From Hyperoplus lanceolatus (lineage: Eukaryota > Chordata > Actinopteri > Uranoscopiformes > Ammodytidae), in assembly GCA_026929865.2 (NCBI GenBank), contig CM049405.1:24130001-24194000 (forward strand): 64,000 nt of DNA. The letters are read 5' to 3'. Positions 61,964 through 64,000 of this stretch are shown here, one piece after another. Below the pieces are notes generated by a model. It was not told where the DNA came from. It made no database searches and was given only the letters and a program-made list of their open reading frames with translations. The translations under genes and the position numbers were made by a program. Positions within the stretch are counted from its first letter, which is position 1. Every line of letters begins with the position of its first letter.

Positions 61964-62665
61964 CTTTGTTCTTAAAAAAACATGCCGGAAACGCATTGCA
62001 AGGAGGCAAAAATATATTTGTGGACATATCAGAAAAGCATATTTTCATATCCACTGACTGAGGGGGCGTGTTGGTGTCTGTTTGATTGACAGCAGCTGGT
62101 TGTGTTGAGTTGGGTGCTTGTGTTACACCATAGGGGACGAGGCTGAAAGCAAACAAAATGAGTAAAAAAAACAAGGTATGTCTACCTGTTGCTTTATGTG
62201 CTCCAACTGGGCAGCTAATTAGCAATCCAGTCTGCAGACCGATGTTAGCAGTGGAATTCTCCTAAGTTAATGTTTGTTTTGTTGCTAGTTCAATCAGATA
62301 AGGGGCAGAAAAATATGTGTGCTACTGTTTGTAAGTTCGATAAGAAGGAAAACCATGTGTGGCTGTTGTTTAAAGTGTGTCAATGTTAGCGTTACACTGC
62401 ATGTGATTTATGGAGTTATATAAATGTTAACATCAAGTATTGATTTTGCGCACAAGAGTGGACGTCATGCGTCACTGGCTGTACTTTAACTGCAATTCAT
62501 ACTATTATTAGGACTTTGTTCCCGAAAACCCTACCCATCTCCTGAAACGTTTTCACAAAAATATCAATTAATTCATAATTTATGCAAAAGAAACTTATTT
62601 TTTTCAGTTGAAAATATTATTGAACACTCCCAGTGTATCTCTTCTTATAGAACTGCATTGACTTA
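61964..62665. other. non-coding DNA with one possible mini-exon
   Basis: A short ATG frame (MSKKNK) at about 62158-62175 runs into the donor-like AAG|GTATGT. No downstream exon is identified. Nothing else is recognised. Confidence 0.3.
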
Positions 62666-62776
62666 ACACAATGATGGGCAGTTTACCTAACACCCTGGAA
62701 GTATCCACAGGCAGCTTCAGCTGTGATTTATCAGGAAACAGGTGGGACCCCTATTTGTTGAAAGCACGACAATACA

Positions 62777-63462
62777 CCTCTAAATCGGAGGCCATGGTGC
62801 TCAGCAGGAAACCGATGGATTGTCTACTACAGGTAGGGAATGAGTCCTTACCCCAAGTGAAGGAGTTCAAGTACCTCGGGGTCTTGTTTGCGAGTGAGGG
62901 AACAATGGAGCGTGAGATTGGCCGTAGAATCGGAGCAGCAGGGGCGGTTTTGCACTCGCTTTACCGCACTGTTGTGACGAAAAGAGAGCTGAGTCGTAAG
63001 GCAAAGCTTTCGATCTACCGGGCGATCTTTGTTCCTACCCTCACCTATGGTCATGAAGGCTGGGTAATGACAGAAAGAACGAGGTCGCGGGTACAAGCGG
63101 CCGAAATGGGCTTTCTCAGGAGGGTGGCTGGCGTCTCCCTTAGAGATAGGGTGAGAAGCTCAGTCATTCGTGAGGAACTCGGGGCAGAGCCGCTACTCCT
63201 TTACGTTGAAAGGAGCCAGTTGAGGTGGTTCGGGCATCTGGTAAGGATGCCCCCAGGGCGCCTCCCTAGGGAGGTGTTCCAGGAGCGTCCAGCTGGGAGG
63301 AGGCCTCGGGGAAGACCCAGGACTAGGTGGAGAGATTATATTTCCACGCTGGCCTGGGAACGCCTCGGGATCCCCCAGTCAGAGCTGGTTGAAGTGGCCC
63401 GGGAAAGAGAAGTTTGGGGTTCCCTGCTCAAGCTGCTGCCCCCGCGACCCGATTTCGGATAA
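62777..63462 (+). pseudogene. Rex3 reverse transcriptase, C-terminal part
   Basis: About 228 residues are open, from TSKSEAMVLSRKPMDC to the stop at 63460-63462; codons upstream to 62671 belong to flanking DNA. Visible motifs are VKEFKYLGVLFASEG, FVPTLTYGHEGWVMTERTRS, AAEMGFLRRVAGVSLRDRVR, RSQLRWFGHLVRMPPGRLPR, RGRPRTRWRDYISTLAWERL and the LLPPRPDFG end. This is the region downstream of the reverse-transcriptase palm. The endonuclease, the palm and the catalytic FADD box are absent because of 5' truncation, so it is inactive despite the open frame. Confidence 0.92.
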
Positions 63463-63487
63463 GCGGTTGAAGATGATGATGATGATG
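62777..63487 (+). mobile_element. Rex3 (RTE) LINE, 5'-truncated copy
   Basis: The insertion is flanked by an 11-bp direct duplication ACGACAATACA at 62766-62776 and 63488-63498. It carries the end of the Rex3 reverse-transcriptase protein and finishes in a GATGATG tail (63470-63487), typical of RTE elements. The clean duplication and open frame indicate a young copy. Confidence 0.93.
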
Positions 63488-63498
63488 ACGACAATACA

Positions 63499-64000
63499 TG
63501 ATTCTCTCTGACAAATAAAAAATAAGAGGATGCTGCAGTGTAACTGTAGACACACATTGATCATTGTCAAAACATCCACAGAACAAGAGCAAGAGAGCGA
63601 ATTTGCACCCCCCCCCCCACACACACACACACACACCAACACACAAACTGCTGTTTACCTATGTGATGGATGGGGAACCTACTAGCAAACACTTTCATCA
63701 CAGATGTGACCAAACACACATGCAAATGCAAAGAAACAACATGCACCAGCATAGTACAGACAACACATCCCCTGATATTAACCACCTATCCAGCAGGTTA
63801 GACCCACGGCGTATGTTGCCGCAGTAACTGACTCTCGGTTGCGCTGAACCTGCTTCTTGAAACGGAAAACCGAGAGTTTCCACTAACTCAGAGCGAACAA
63901 ACTCTGGGTTGCCTCAAAACCAGCTACCTGAAATAGGACCCAGAGTGGCAAATTACCCAAGATCAGGATTTTCTATGTTTGTTGTTTTCTTTCAAGTCTC
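63499..64000. other. non-coding DNA with C and CA runs
   Basis: A short C run and (CA)n lie near 63608-63638. No gene is recognised to the end of the window. Confidence 0.5.

Overview
The window reads as teleost fish genomic DNA. It has low coding density, long CA/TG microsatellites, a Rex3/RTE LINE tail, a fish-type Tc1 element, tRNA-derived SINEs, many hAT and Harbinger DNA transposons and a PNMA-like Gag fragment. No host protein-coding gene, tRNA or rRNA is recognisable. Every coding stretch that can be supported belongs to a mobile element, and the rest looks like intergenic or intronic DNA.

Layout. 0.6-1.9 kb is a hAT-like element carrying a SINE and a LINE 3' end. 4.8-5.2 kb is a palindromic MITE. 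5.6-6.5 kb is a 3'-truncated Tc1 transposon. 7.5-7.8 kb holds CA and GA microsatellites. 8.5-9.5 kb and 14.6-15.7 kb are two complete non-autonomous hAT elements, each with perfect 8-bp target duplications. 10.2-11.2 kb is an unclassified repeat (called family A here) split by a LINE tail and microsatellites. 12.1-12.4 kb is a TG-flanked repeat with telomere-like units. 23.0-24.7 kb is a mosaic of two DNA-transposon ends and a PNMA/Ty3-type Gag pseudogene. 30-31 kb and 37-38 kb hold further family A copies. 38.4-40.2 kb is a hAT element retaining a BED-type zinc-finger exon. 40.9-41.2 kb is a fold-back MITE. 42.4-45.0 kb has two non-autonomous terminal-inverted-repeat elements. 45.6-51.3 kb is an apparently complete Harbinger transposon. 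51.3-51.8 kb is a solo LTR. 52.25-52.44 kb is a full-length SINE with a perfect 15-bp target duplication. 60.7-62.0 kb is a decayed TA-target transposon. 62.8-63.5 kb is a 5'-truncated Rex3 copy with an 11-bp target duplication.

The main result is the Harbinger element. It has two convergent genes, a Myb/SANT-like DNA-binding protein on + and a three-exon HARBI1-like DDE transposase on -. The transposase reading frame is uninterrupted over 407 codons when joined at GT-AG sites, and it has a TATA box upstream and a poly(A) signal downstream. In Harbinger elements the Myb-like protein assists nuclear import and DNA binding of the transposase, so the pair forms one mobility module. The first exon of the Myb-like gene and the exact target duplication could not be fixed.

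All element boundaries and duplications were read by eye; family names rest on recognised motifs, without any database search.
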